A stretch of 64,000 nt of DNA from Oxalobacteraceae bacterium OTU3CINTB1 (GCA_024123955.1 CP099652.1:2976001-3040000), one strand, 5' to 3'. Shown: positions 52,612 through 61,688, counted from the stretch's first letter. Notes: generated by a model from the sequence alone, not told the origin. Numbers and translations: made by a program.

Positions 52612-53394
52612 ATGTCTAATGCTGATCACCGCCGAGTGGCGCAACTGACGCGGGAAGGCGCGTCGGAAGAGGCGCTGTCCGTGCTTGAACAGTTGTTTAA
52701 GAATGCCGAGCTTGCCGTGGCGCCGGCTCGGCCGGGTATTTTCATGACGATGTTTCAATTGCAACTGCTAGCCGAAAAATACGAGCCCGCGCGCGCTTTT
52801 TTGCGAGACATACGTGCTACGCAAGCAGAACGTCTGCTTGCCGGAGATATCCACTTTGGTCTCGATGGCGACCCCGCCATTGAAGAGTTTCGTCGTATCC
52901 GACGATTTTCGCTGATTGTTGAAATCAACGACATTTTGGAAGACCACGCGTCAACGTGCGAAGTATTCTCGCAGCTCGATAGCGGTCATCCCGAGTTGGC
53001 GCGGCGATATGCCTGGGCAGCACTTCCAGCCTTGGTGGCGGAAGGGCACTTCGAACTGGCCGATCGATATCGCGATGATCCGCTGAAGTTGCTGGATGCG
53101 GTGAACGAAACAGCGCTTTCGCTCCCGTTGCATCCACCTCCACGTCAAGCGCCGAGGCTGGCGGCCGAGTTGAGCAATCTCGTTCGTGATGTGCGCATCG
53201 GCATCGCGGTTTTACGGGGCACGGGACATCGCGGCAAGGCCGACCTGCTGGGCCCGGCGCTGGTGGCAGGGCTCGATTCGGATGAGCTGAAGGCGCTGGC
53301 GCGGCGCGAGCTCGATGCGCCGGGAACGATCACACGCGAGATCGGCGATCGACAAACGGCGCAGGAGGCGGTTGAAGCCCAGCCGCCAGGCTAA
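52612..53394 (+). CDS. Helical protein of unknown function, possibly TPR-like
   Basis: 260 residues without signal or membrane segment. The N-terminal half shows helix-turn-helix pairs like TPR units (EALSVLEQLFKNAELAVAPARP, LQLLAEKYEPARAFLRDI). The C-terminal half has LARRYAWAALPALVAEGHFELADRY and a tail rich in Asp/Glu. GGAGAG precedes the ATG. No family is recognised; the gene stands alone between the dehydrogenase and the FKBP gene. Confidence 0.6.
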   Translation: MSNADHRRVAQLTREGASEEALSVLEQLFKNAELAVAPARPGIFMTMFQLQLLAEKYEPARAFLRDIRATQAERLLAGDIHFGLDGDPAIEEFRRIRRFSLIVEINDILEDHASTCEVFSQLDSGHPELARRYAWAALPALVAEGHFELADRYRDDPLKLLDAVNETALSLPLHPPPRQAPRLAAELSNLVRDVRIGIAVLRGTGHRGKADLLGPALVAGLDSDELKALARRELDAPGTITREIGDRQTAQEAVEAQPPG

Positions 53395-53512
53395 GCCGGC
53401 GTTGCGGCGGTGGGAGCCATCGGTTGCCGCACGCGCGGGCTCAGGTGTTGGCATCCGCCCGCGCGCAATGTATGCTGCGCCATCCGCACCCCAACCAACA
53501 AGAAAGAATCAC

Positions 53513-53980
53513 ATGAACAAGCTGTTTTCCACCTGCGCCATCGGCCTGACGCTCACCTTGGCGTTGGTCGCCTGTGACAAGAGCAAGCCGCCGCAGCCCG
53601 CCACCACCGAGGCCGCGCCCAACGCCGCCAACGTCGCGCCCGTTGTCTTGCAAAAGATCGATACCGTGACCGGCACCGGCAAGGATGCCGTGGCCGGCGC
53701 CACCGCCGTGGTTCACTACACGGGCTGGCTGTACGAGCCGAACTCCCCGCAGCAGCATGGCGCCCAGTTCGACTCGTCGAGCGGCCGCTCGCCGTTCAGC
53801 TTCCAGCTTGGCGGCGGCCAGGTCATCAAGGGTTGGGACGAGGGCGTGCAGGGCATGAAGGTCGGCGGCAAGCGTACCTTGATCATCCCGGCCGCAATGG
53901 GTTACGGCGATAGCGGCGCCGGTCCGATTCCGCCCAACGCCAATCTGATCTTCGACGTCGAACTGCTCGACGTGCAGTAA
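53513..53980 (+). CDS. Lipoprotein FKBP-type peptidyl-prolyl isomerase
   Basis: 155 residues. The lipobox LALVAC at the end of the signal peptide marks a lipoprotein. An FKBP domain follows: VVHYTGWLYE, FDSSSGRSPFSFQLGGGQVIKGWDEGVQGMKVGGKRTLIIP and GYGDSGAGPIPPNANLIFDVELL, with the Asp, Trp and Tyr residues of the FK506 site. It would fold periplasmic or outer-membrane proteins. The ATG at 53513 has AAGAAAG upstream. Confidence 0.92.
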   Translation: MNKLFSTCAIGLTLTLALVACDKSKPPQPATTEAAPNAANVAPVVLQKIDTVTGTGKDAVAGATAVVHYTGWLYEPNSPQQHGAQFDSSSGRSPFSFQLGGGQVIKGWDEGVQGMKVGGKRTLIIPAAMGYGDSGAGPIPPNANLIFDVELLDVQ

Positions 53981-54014
53981 ATCCGCATGCCTGGCGCGGC
54001 CCACATCTGACAAG

Positions 54015-54611
54015 TCAGGCAGATGTGCCGCCGCCGGGCACGGCCGACAAGGCTTGTTCGGCCACCGCTTCCAGCATCTCCCGGGTGAAGCCGGCTTTCG
54101 CCTGTATCGCCATGCCGTGCATCACCGCCATCAGGAAGGCCGCCAGCGCCTCCGGATTGGCGGTCGGCGGCAGGTCGCCCTCGGCCTTCGCCCGCACAAA
54201 ACGTTTCCGCAACTGCACCTCGCCAGCCGCACGAAAGTCGATCAACGCCTGCCGCACCGGCTCCGACTCGTCCGATCCCGCCACCGACCCATTAATGCCC
54301 AGGCATCCGGCCTGCTCGGGCGAGCGCGTATTCAGTTCGACTGAGCTGAACAGTATGTGCCTGGCCACCTCGCGCGCGGTCGGCATTCCCAGTGCTTCCG
54401 GGAGATGGTTCATGAACCGTTCCTGGTAGCGCTCCAGCACGCGGCGAAACAGTGCTTCCTTGTTGCCGAACGCCGAGTACAGGGCAGGGCGCTCCACGCC
54501 CGCAGCCTCGGTCAGGTCCGCATAAGACGTGCCCTCGTAGCCCTTGCGCCAGAAAACGCACAACGTCGCATCGAGCACCTTGTCGACATCGTATTCGCGA
54601 TGACGTCCCAT
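54015..54611 (-). CDS. TetR-family repressor
   Basis: 198 residues: HTH (DATLCVFWRKGYEGTSYADLTEAAGVERPALYSAFGNKEALFRRVL) and a TetR C-terminal core (GCLGINGSVAGSDESEPVR, AFLMAVMHGMAIQAKAG) of the type found on regulators of quinone/aldehyde-reductase genes. It is divergent from the SDR gene; the shared 125-bp region contains a strong promoter with an overlapping palindrome, so this gene probably represses both. Confidence 0.9.
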   Translation of the reverse strand: MGRHREYDVDKVLDATLCVFWRKGYEGTSYADLTEAAGVERPALYSAFGNKEALFRRVLERYQERFMNHLPEALGMPTAREVARHILFSSVELNTRSPEQAGCLGINGSVAGSDESEPVRQALIDFRAAGEVQLRKRFVRAKAEGDLPPTANPEALAAFLMAVMHGMAIQAKAGFTREMLEAVAEQALSAVPGGGTSA

Positions 54612-54653
54612 CAGTTCACCTCAAATTTAAAATAACGACTGTTACGAAATCGC

Positions 54654-54681
54654 TTGACAGCCGGTTTCAAAATTATATACT
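54654..54681 (+). promoter_or_regulatory. Strong sigma-70-type promoter of the SDR gene
   Basis: TTGACA (54654-54659), 16-bp spacer, TATACT (54676-54681). The predicted start site falls in the palindrome at 54685. Confidence 0.8.
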
Positions 54682-54684
54682 AGT

Positions 54685-54704
54685 CGTTATCGTAACGAGC
54701 GTTA
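54685..54704. promoter_or_regulatory. TetR operator, overlapping CGTTA/TAACG palindromes
   Basis: CGTTA and TAACG flank TCG at 54685-54697, and TAACG and CGTTA flank AG at 54693-54704. A further TAAC/GTTA pair lies at 54633-54644 upstream of the -35. The set would cover the transcription start and allow repression of both divergent genes. Confidence 0.7.
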
Positions 54705-54736
54705 CTGATACTTTTAAACAATCAACAGGGATTTTT

Positions 54737-55495
54737 ATGCTGAAAACATTGACGGGTAAGGTAGCTTTGGTAACAGGCGGTTCGCGCGGTCTGGGCGCAG
54801 CGACGGCGGAAGCGCTTGCCGACTTGGGCGCGGATGTCGCGATCAGCTACGTGTCGTCGGCGGGCAAGGCGGAGGACGTGGTCGCGAAGCTGAAGGCCAA
54901 GGGCGTGCGCGCCATCGCGATCCAGAGCGACCAGGCCGACATGGCCGCCGCCAAGCCGCTGGTCGACAAGGTGCTTGCGCAGTTCGGCAAGCTCGATATC
55001 CTCGTCAACAACGCGGCGATCGCGTTCCAGGGCAAGACGGTCGATGATCCCGAACTCGACACGGTCAAGCTCGATCGCCTTTGGCAGGTCAACGTCATGG
55101 GCGTGGTGGCGACTACCCGCGCTGCGGCGCCGGTTCTGTCTAACGGCGGCCGCATCATCTTCATCGGCTCGCTGCTGGGCACCCGCGTGCCGTTCGCCGG
55201 CGTCGCCGACTACTCCGGCACCAAGGCGGCAATCGCCGGCTACGCCCGGGGCGTGGCGCGCGACCTGGGCGGCCGCGATATCACTGTCAATGTGGTCCAG
55301 CCGGGCGTGATGCCGACCGACATGTCGACCGAGGCACTGGGTGATAGCGTGCCCGAGTTTCTGATGGACCTGCACCCGATCCGCCGCATCGCCACCTTGG
55401 AAGAGGTCTCGGCACTGGTGTGCTTCCTGGCGGGCCCGAACGGCGGCTACATGACCGGCGGCACGCACGACGTGTCCGGCGGCCTGGGCGTCTGA
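54737..55495 (+). CDS. Short-chain dehydrogenase/reductase
   Basis: 252 residues: cofactor motif TGGSRGLGAATAEALADLGADV, LVNNAAIAF, Ser in FIGSLLG, catalytic YSGTKAAIAGYARGVARDLG, and the closing GGYMTGGTHDVSGG. The Arg in TGGSRGLG favours NADPH. The substrate is unknown; control by the divergent TetR gene suggests induction by a small toxic or aromatic compound. The ATG at 54737 has CAGGGA upstream. Confidence 0.92.
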   Translation: MLKTLTGKVALVTGGSRGLGAATAEALADLGADVAISYVSSAGKAEDVVAKLKAKGVRAIAIQSDQADMAAAKPLVDKVLAQFGKLDILVNNAAIAFQGKTVDDPELDTVKLDRLWQVNVMGVVATTRAAAPVLSNGGRIIFIGSLLGTRVPFAGVADYSGTKAAIAGYARGVARDLGGRDITVNVVQPGVMPTDMSTEALGDSVPEFLMDLHPIRRIATLEEVSALVCFLAGPNGGYMTGGTHDVSGGLGV

Positions 55496-55535
55496 GCCGT
55501 GCGGACTTTACCCATAATTAGCAAGGGACGGCCAC

Positions 55536-56186
55536 TCAGGCGCTCAACGCCTTGAGCCGGTCCAGTTCGGCTAAAAACCGCTCGGCGGCCAACGGCGGCG
55601 CCCACGGCTCCCACGCCGTGCCGCCGTAGATCGCATGCAGCGGGTCGTCGGTAAGCGGCGGCACGGTGATCTTCAGCGTGTGCAGCACTTCCTTGGCCGA
55701 CCAGCCGACCACATGCACCGCCTCGCTGGCGGCGGCGAGCCGGTCGGCCAGCTTGTGCGCGGCGTGTTCCTTGTCCGTCCAGTGCGGCAAGCCGTAGCGC
55801 AGGAAGACGGCGTTTTCCAGCCGCACCGTCAGCGCGCGGAAACCCTCCCCGAGAAACGGCTTGAGCGGCGAGACGCAGTCGAAGCCCAGCAGGCCTTCCT
55901 CGGCGTCGTGCAACAGCTCGCGCATCGCCGCCAGCGGCGCCAGCTCGACGCCGACCGCCTTGCAGGCGGCAGCGCGCAGATGCATGACGGTGAGCGAGTG
56001 CTGCGCCACCGATAGCGGACGCGGCCAGGCCGAGTGGCCGCCCCAGCGATAGGTGCGCGCCAACCCCAGCGCCAGGTCCGAGTCGTCCCAGTCGAACGGC
56101 GTCGGGTCGAGCAGATCCAGCCGTCGCTCCGACGGCATGCGCACCCAGGCGCGGTGAGGCTGATTCCGGTGATCGTCGCGGCCCAT
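55536..56186 (-). CDS. HD-domain nucleotide phosphohydrolase (YfbR-like)
   Basis: 216 residues: RRLDLLDPTPFDWDDSDLALGLARTYRWGG, the first His in VAQHSLTVMHL and the HD pair in RELLHDAEEGLLGFDCVSPLKPF. These make a YfbR/5'-deoxynucleotidase-like metal phosphohydrolase. Substrate uncertain; dNMPs are plausible. It is convergent with the SDR gene and divergent from the large fusion gene. Confidence 0.82.
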   Translation of the reverse strand: MGRDDHRNQPHRAWVRMPSERRLDLLDPTPFDWDDSDLALGLARTYRWGGHSAWPRPLSVAQHSLTVMHLRAAACKAVGVELAPLAAMRELLHDAEEGLLGFDCVSPLKPFLGEGFRALTVRLENAVFLRYGLPHWTDKEHAAHKLADRLAAASEAVHVVGWSAKEVLHTLKITVPPLTDDPLHAIYGGTAWEPWAPPLAAERFLAELDRLKALSA

Positions 56187-56308
56187 CGATTTCCCTTTTT
56201 TGTGGCGTAGACGCCATCCTACACCCTGAAAGATGAATTATCTTTAGGCAACATGATCGCGTTTGTCATACACTAAAAAACTGTTCATCTTTTGATATCG
56301 GTCAGGCT

Positions 56309-59300
56309 ATGGCGACACGTCCTTCATATATCTATCAGGGTGGTTCGGTGCTGATGCATTCACCGCTGCAACTGAAAAACGCCGAGATGTACGGCTACTT
56401 TGTGCGGGGCGATCTGGCCAAGCTGCAGGCCACGCTCGACGGCACGCTCAACCAGGTGGCAGGCCGGCGCATGCGCTTCAAGGCCATCTCGCCGTATGTG
56501 CTGCTGACGTTCACGCGCGTCAACCACGCCGATTCGGCGGTGGCGGTCGATCAGAACAAGGGCTGGATCAGCGAGATCGATATCGTCACCTGGATCATGG
56601 TGGGGGCGATGGACGAGGAGGGCGAACTGGCCCACATCTATTACTACCCGGCGCATATCTTCGTCGACGACGCCATGGCGCTGATCAACGGCCGTGAGCT
56701 GTTCGGCTATCCGAAATACCTGTGCGAATACGAGATTCCCGCCGCCGGCGCCGAGCCGTTGCGCTGCGCCGTCTCGGCCAAAGGCTTCCATCCGTTCTCG
56801 CCGGAGACCAAAATCGCCATGCACCCGCTACTGGAGGTGAACGCGACGCAGAAGACCGGCATCGATACCCCGATCCATAGCCTGTTCGACCTGATCGAGG
56901 AGGCCATCAAGCTGTTTTTCTCGATCCCCGATTTCTTTAACCTTGATGCCGCCGGCTGGGACGACATCGTCTCGCTGCTGCGCAATCCGCGCATCGATCA
57001 AATCTTCCTCAAGCAGTTCCCGGACAGCGCGGGGCTGAAGGCGGTGTACCAGGCGATCCTGGCGGCGCCGGCCACCATCGAGAAGATCCACGGCGGCGGC
57101 CTGCTTGGCTATGAATACGAATGCGTGCTGCACGCCTTCGACAGCTTCCCACTGCACGAGACGCTCGGCCTGCAATTGGGACCGCAACAGGCGATCCTGC
57201 CGTACAAGCTGAATTTCGATTTCACCGCGCAGCCGGGCGAGGAGTTGATCGACAATTCCAGCGTGGCGCCGAAGAAGATCGCCATCCTTGGCGGCGGCGT
57301 CGGCTCCATGACGGCGGCCTACTACCTGAGCGACCAGCCGGGGTGGCAAAACAACTATGACATCACCGTCTATCAGCAAGGCTGGCGGCTGGGCGGCAAG
57401 GGCGCCAGCGGCCGCAATGCCCGATATGGCCAGCGCATCGAGGAGCATGGCCTGCATATCTGGTTCGGCTTCTACACCAACGCCTTCAAGATGATCAAGG
57501 ACGCCTACACCAGCCTCGATCGGCCACCGGGGGCGCCGCTGGCGACATGGCGCGACGCCTTCAAGCAGCACGATTACGTGGCCTTGTCGGAGCAGGTCGG
57601 CGACCGTTGGCACAACTGGTCGATCGTGTTTCCATCGCTGCCCGGGGAGCCGGGCGAGGGCGACCAGGAGATCTCCATGTGGCAGCTGGCCGTGGCGATG
57701 ATGGGCTGGATCGAACAATGGATCAACTGTATCGACGAGCTGACCGCGACGCTGGACGTGGACGAGCCGCCGCACCACGGCGGCATGCTGCCGGACTGGC
57801 TGCACCGCCTGGCGGAGGGCGTGGCCAACACGGTCAACGAGCTGGCCGACGACCTGACCCTGGCCGCGAGCGCGCTGACCGGGATGGTCACGAACATGTC
57901 GGCCGATACCGGCGTGCACACGGAGGTCGAGCATCATGCGCTGGCGGGCGTGCTGGTTGGCGTGCGTGGCCGGCTGCGTACGCGTTATCGCGGCCTGGCC
58001 GACCGCGCCCATGCCGATGGCGACATCTTCGACGACATCCGCCGGCTGTTCATCTGCCTCGATCTGGGCATCACGGTGATGAAGGGCGTGTTCGACGACG
58101 GGGTGCTCAAACACGGCTTCGATGTCATCAACGATATCGATTTCCGCGATTGGCTGCGCAAGCATGGCGGCGACGAGGACCTGTGCGTGAACTCGGCTCC
58201 GGTGCGCGGCTTCTACGATCTGGTGTTCGCGTACGAGGGCGGCGATTTCACCAAGCCGAACGCCGAGGCGGGAACCTTGCTGCGCTCAATGGCGCGTATC
58301 GGCCTTTGCTACAAGGGCGGCATCATGTTCAAGATGCAGGCGGGGATGGGCGATACCGTCTTCACGCCGCTGTACGAGGCGCTGCTCAAGCGCGGCGTCA
58401 AGTTCAAGTTCTTCCACAAGGTCGAGGAGCTGGTGCCGGAGGGACGCGAGATCGGCGCCATCCGCATGACGCGCCAGGTCGATCTGGCGGGTGACGACTA
58501 CCACCCGCTGGTCGACGTAAAGGACCTGGCATGCTGGCCGAGCGAGCCGAATTACGACCAGATCGACCCGGAACAGGCGGCGCTGCTGCGGGCAAAGGAG
58601 ATCAATCTGGAGTCGTATTGGAGCGATTGGCCGCGCGTGTACCAGGAGCGCTTCGACAAGCCGCTGCCGGCGCTGACGCTCAAGCGCGGCGTGGATTTCG
58701 ACCAGGTGGTGTTCGGCATTTCGGTCGGGTCGTTGCCGGCCCTGTGCCCGCAGCTGCTGGCGAAAAGTCCGGCGCTGCTGGCCACCTCCGAGCATGTGAA
58801 GACGGTGGCGACGCAAGCCTACCAGGTTTGGCTGGACAAGGACCTGGCGCAGATGGGCTGGAGCATCCAGCCCAACGGCCAGCAGCCGGTGCTGAGCGGC
58901 TTCACCGAACCATACGACACGTGGGCGCCGATGGACCAGCTGCTGGTACGCGAGGATTGGCCGGCCGGCCAGGAGCCGCGCAACACGTCCTACTTCTGCA
59001 GCGCGCTGACGGTCGACAGCTATCCGCCCGCCACCGATACCGACTTCCCCAAACGGATGGCGGAAATAGCGAAGGAGGGCGCGGTCCACCAGCTCAGTCA
59101 GCAGATCGCATCATTGTGGTCGGCGGCCGGACCCGCAGGGGCGTTTCCGTGGCAGTGGCTGACCGACGCCAGCGAGGGCACTGGAGCGCAGCGCTTCGAC
59201 GCGCAGTATTGGCGCGCGAATGTCGATCCGTCCGAGCGCTACGTGATGTCGGTGGTGGGCAGCACCAGATACCGTTTGCAGACCGACCAATCGGGCTTCG

Positions 59301-59443
59301 ATAACCTGTTCCTGACAGGCGACTGGATCAAGACCGGCTTGAACGCCGGCTGCGTGGAGGCGGCGGTGATGGCCGGCATGCAGACGTCGCGCGCGATGAG
59401 CGGCCATCCCCGGATGATCGATGGTGAGACCGATTTTATTTAG
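56309..59443 (+). CDS. Fusion of an acetoacetate-decarboxylase-like domain with a flavin oxidoreductase
   Basis: 1044 residues. Residues 1 to about 300 resemble acetoacetate decarboxylases: EIDIVTWIMVGAMDEEG, FVDDAMALINGRELFGYPK136YL. In the family the G-x-P-K-K motif holds the Schiff-base Lys; here the first Lys is kept (K136) and the second is Tyr. From residue 324 a flavin/NAD-binding domain starts: AILG328GGVGSMTAAYYL, GWRLGGKGASGRNARYGQRIEEHGLHIWFG (amine-oxidase/desaturase-like), and the closing LFLTGDWIKTGLNAGCVEAAVMAGMQ. Both halves are intact, with no frameshift. The reaction is unknown; a beta-keto acid or ketone handled by both domains is the obvious idea. Confidence 0.75.
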   Translation: MATRPSYIYQGGSVLMHSPLQLKNAEMYGYFVRGDLAKLQATLDGTLNQVAGRRMRFKAISPYVLLTFTRVNHADSAVAVDQNKGWISEIDIVTWIMVGAMDEEGELAHIYYYPAHIFVDDAMALINGRELFGYPKYLCEYEIPAAGAEPLRCAVSAKGFHPFSPETKIAMHPLLEVNATQKTGIDTPIHSLFDLIEEAIKLFFSIPDFFNLDAAGWDDIVSLLRNPRIDQIFLKQFPDSAGLKAVYQAILAAPATIEKIHGGGLLGYEYECVLHAFDSFPLHETLGLQLGPQQAILPYKLNFDFTAQPGEELIDNSSVAPKKIAILGGGVGSMTAAYYLSDQPGWQNNYDITVYQQGWRLGGKGASGRNARYGQRIEEHGLHIWFGFYTNAFKMIKDAYTSLDRPPGAPLATWRDAFKQHDYVALSEQVGDRWHNWSIVFPSLPGEPGEGDQEISMWQLAVAMMGWIEQWINCIDELTATLDVDEPPHHGGMLPDWLHRLAEGVANTVNELADDLTLAASALTGMVTNMSADTGVHTEVEHHALAGVLVGVRGRLRTRYRGLADRAHADGDIFDDIRRLFICLDLGITVMKGVFDDGVLKHGFDVINDIDFRDWLRKHGGDEDLCVNSAPVRGFYDLVFAYEGGDFTKPNAEAGTLLRSMARIGLCYKGGIMFKMQAGMGDTVFTPLYEALLKRGVKFKFFHKVEELVPEGREIGAIRMTRQVDLAGDDYHPLVDVKDLACWPSEPNYDQIDPEQAALLRAKEINLESYWSDWPRVYQERFDKPLPALTLKRGVDFDQVVFGISVGSLPALCPQLLAKSPALLATSEHVKTVATQAYQVWLDKDLAQMGWSIQPNGQQPVLSGFTEPYDTWAPMDQLLVREDWPAGQEPRNTSYFCSALTVDSYPPATDTDFPKRMAEIAKEGAVHQLSQQIASLWSAAGPAGAFPWQWLTDASEGTGAQRFDAQYWRANVDPSERYVMSVVGSTRYRLQTDQSGFDNLFLTGDWIKTGLNAGCVEAAVMAGMQTSRAMSGHPRMIDGETDFI

Positions 59444-59986
59444 TCAGGCCAGATGCTTATAGAAAAACGTGGTGCCGCAATAGGCGCCATCCGGCATCAA
59501 TGCGTATTTCGGCACCACGCCGGCGCTGTGCCAGCCGGCGCGCTGGTACAGCCGTTCGGCGTCGCCGCCGGTGACGGTGTCGAGCACCAGCACGCTTTTG
59601 CCACCATCGCGCGCGGCGTCGTCAACGGCCGCCATCAATAATCCGGCGACGCCACGCCGCCGCGCGTCGCGGTGCACCAGCATCTTGGCGACGTCCGCGC
59701 GGTGCGGTTGATTGTCCGGCTGCGCGGTGATCAACTGCACCGTGCCGACCACGCGCCCGCCGCCGTCCTCCGCCACCAGCAGCACGCGCTCCGCACGCGC
59801 GACACCGGCCAGTACGCCGCGCCAGAATTCCAGCGCCTTTTCGCGGGCTAGCGGCAGCATGAAACTGACCGAGGCGCCGCCTTCCACGCAATCGATCAGC
59901 ACATCGGCCAGCGCCTGCGCCAAGGCTTCGCCGCGCTCCCGAGCTTCATCGGCGTCGATGCGGCGCACGGTGATTGAATCGGACAT
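59444..59986 (-). CDS. GNAT-family N-acetyltransferase
   Basis: 180 residues: RADVAKMLVHRDARRRGVAGLLMAAVDDAARD (acetyl-CoA loop), LDTVTGGDAERLYQRAGW, and VPKYALMPDGAYCGTTFFYK. Related proteins acetylate small amines or antibiotics, but the acceptor is unknown. AAGGAG precedes the ATG. Its start overlaps the stop of the XRE-cupin gene (TGATG), so the two form an operon. It ends exactly where the fusion gene ends on the other strand. Confidence 0.88.
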   Translation of the reverse strand: MSDSITVRRIDADEARERGEALAQALADVLIDCVEGGASVSFMLPLAREKALEFWRGVLAGVARAERVLLVAEDGGGRVVGTVQLITAQPDNQPHRADVAKMLVHRDARRRGVAGLLMAAVDDAARDGGKSVLVLDTVTGGDAERLYQRAGWHSAGVVPKYALMPDGAYCGTTFFYKHLA

Positions 59987-60567
59987 CAGTTTCTCCTTGT
60001 CGCGTGTTGGGAGGTCAGCACGACCAGATAGCGCGCGCGTTCATCGGTGGGATTGAAGTAGACGATGTGCCGTTCGAGCCGCATGGCGAGCGTGTCGCCC
60101 GCTTGCAGCCGCCATTGCTGGTCGCCGACGCCGATCTCCATCGTGCCTTCGATGATCCAGATTTGCTGGTGGATGTCGGCGCCGTGCGGCGCGCTGTCGT
60201 AGGCGACGCGCTGGCCCGGCGGAAAGATCACGTCGACCAGTTGGATCGGGGAAGGGGCGGCGGGCGAGAGGCTGCGCCGGGTGTAGCCGGAGGCGGGGTC
60301 GGTCCATACCGGCTGATCGGCGGCGCGTCCCACGGGCGACGGTTGTTCGGTTGGCGCCGCCTTGTCCTCGAACAGGCTGGCGAGGGCAACGCCGAGGGCG
60401 CTGGCCAATTTATCCAGGACGGCGGCGGTGGGGCTGCTTTCGCCGCGTTCGATCAATGAGATGGTGGAGCGGCTGACGTTGCTGCGTGCCGCCAACGCAT
60501 CCAGCGACAAGCTTTGCGCATCGCGCAATTCCCGCACGCGGCGGGCAATCAATAAGTTGATATCCAT
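59986..60567 (-). CDS. XRE-family regulator with C-terminal cupin domain
   Basis: 193 residues. HTH region LRDAQSLSLDALAARSNVSRSTISLIERGESSPTAAVLDKLASALG at the N-terminus and a cupin (PPGQRVAYDSAPHGADIHQQIWIIEGTMEIGVGDQQWRLQAGDTLAM) that would bind a small ligand. It probably controls itself and the downstream acetyltransferase gene. The region before the ATG contains nested palindromes. Confidence 0.92.
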   Translation of the reverse strand: MDINLLIARRVRELRDAQSLSLDALAARSNVSRSTISLIERGESSPTAAVLDKLASALGVALASLFEDKAAPTEQPSPVGRAADQPVWTDPASGYTRRSLSPAAPSPIQLVDVIFPPGQRVAYDSAPHGADIHQQIWIIEGTMEIGVGDQQWRLQAGDTLAMRLERHIVYFNPTDERARYLVVLTSQHATRRN

Positions 60568-60609
60568 GGATTTCCATTTTACAGGAAATCCATGTCCAGT
60601 AAAATGGAA
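60565..60609. promoter_or_regulatory. Nested palindromes before the XRE-cupin gene
   Basis: Two inverted repeats share sequence: CATGGATTTCC/GGAAATCCATG (60565-60575 with 60584-60594) and TTCCATTTTAC/GTAAAATGGAA (60572-60582 with 60599-60609). Both have 11-bp perfect arms. The first overlaps the ATG of the regulator gene. An autoregulatory operator is likely. Confidence 0.65.
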
Positions 60610-60642
60610 TCGATATCTTCGCTGCCGGTGAGGGTCTAGCCG

Positions 60643-60966
60643 TTAGCGGCCACGGTTGGTGTCGGTGATGTTGTCGCCCCGGGCGCCGGCGGCGCGGTCG
60701 CGGTGCGTGGTCTCGGCCGAGGCGGCCGCTGCATCCTGTTTGCTGTCCTGGTAACTGCGGCTCAGGTTGCCTTGGCGCATGCCTTGGTCGGAACGCGCCG
60801 GCGCACGGCCGTGCTGCTCGTTCACATGCGGAGTGTCGTTCGCCACATGGCCGACGGCATGGTTGCCACTCTCCGACATACCGTCCCGCTCGGGATCGTA
60901 GCCGTCGTGGGGCATGTTGGCGCCGGGTTTGAAACCTTTTTCGCTCGGTTTGTTAGGTTGGCTCAT
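60643..60966 (-). CDS. Small hydrophilic protein of unknown function
   Basis: 107 residues from the ATG at 60966, which has AAGGAG upstream. It is rich in Ser, Asn, Asp, Gln and Arg, with no Cys or membrane segment (KPSEKGFKPGANMPHDGYDP, NLSRSYQDSKQDAAAASAE) and is probably intrinsically disordered, like stress-related hydrophilins. No family is recognised. Confidence 0.6.
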   Translation of the reverse strand: MSQPNKPSEKGFKPGANMPHDGYDPERDGMSESGNHAVGHVANDTPHVNEQHGRAPARSDQGMRQGNLSRSYQDSKQDAAAASAETTHRDRAAGARGDNITDTNRGR

Positions 60967-61263
60967 GGTGCTTCTCCTTGGAAAGGGGAGGAACCATTGT
61001 CCTTCCCCGAGTTCACATCCTAAGCCGGCCCAACGGTTCAGTGAGTAGGCGCACATCCCGCGGCCATGTAGGAGTGCACGGAGGGAAACTTTCGACATGA
61101 CACCGGGTGTGATGGGCGCGGCAAGCAGACGGCGGGGGAACGTTATCTCGGCTACTATGAACCAGACGCCCCGCCTGGCGTGGCCGACGTGGGACGCACG
61201 GGAAGCACGGAACGGATGGCCGCGCAAGCGGTCTATATTTTATCAACGTTGAAAGGATCTACC

Positions 61264-61671
61264 ATGGGCATACTCAGCAACATTTTCCACAAGATTTTCC
61301 CGGGCTCGAAGCCTGAAGCGGCGCAACCCGCCGCCGCGCCGGCGCCTGCCGCAGCGGCACCTGCTGCCGCGCCGGCCGCCGCACCACAGCCCGCCGCCAC
61401 GCCGGTGACGCCGCTGGTCGACGTCGAGGCGATCCTGACCACGATGCAGCAGCAGAACTCGCAGCCGCTGAATTGGCGCACGTCCATCGTCGACCTGCTC
61501 AAGCTGCTCAACCTGGACAGCAGCCTGGCCTCGCGCAAGGAGCTGGCCGACGAGCTGCATTACACCGGCGACAAAAACGATTCGGCGTCGATGAATATCT
61601 GGTTGCACAAGCAGGTGATGATCAAGCTGTCGGAAAACGGTGGCAAGGTGCCGGCCGAGTTGAAGGATTAA
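61264..61671 (+). CDS. DUF3597-type protein
   Basis: 135 residues. The start MGILSNIFHKIFPG is followed by an Ala/Pro linker (about residues 20-48) and a helical domain (VDVEAILTTMQQQNSQPLNWRTSIVDLLKLLNLDSSLASRKELADELHYTG) that matches DUF3597. The function of the family is unknown. AAAGGAT precedes the ATG. The linker is encoded by GCC/GCG/CCG-type codons and could vary in length between strains. Confidence 0.85.
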   Translation: MGILSNIFHKIFPGSKPEAAQPAAAPAPAAAAPAAAPAAAPQPAATPVTPLVDVEAILTTMQQQNSQPLNWRTSIVDLLKLLNLDSSLASRKELADELHYTGDKNDSASMNIWLHKQVMIKLSENGGKVPAELKD

Positions 61672-61688
61672 TGCCTGCTGCCTAACGC

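Noticed and set aside
61339..61425. Variable-number tandem repeat in the Ala/Pro linker
   Set aside because: The codons are irregular and no clean repeated unit is visible; it is a low-complexity linker only.
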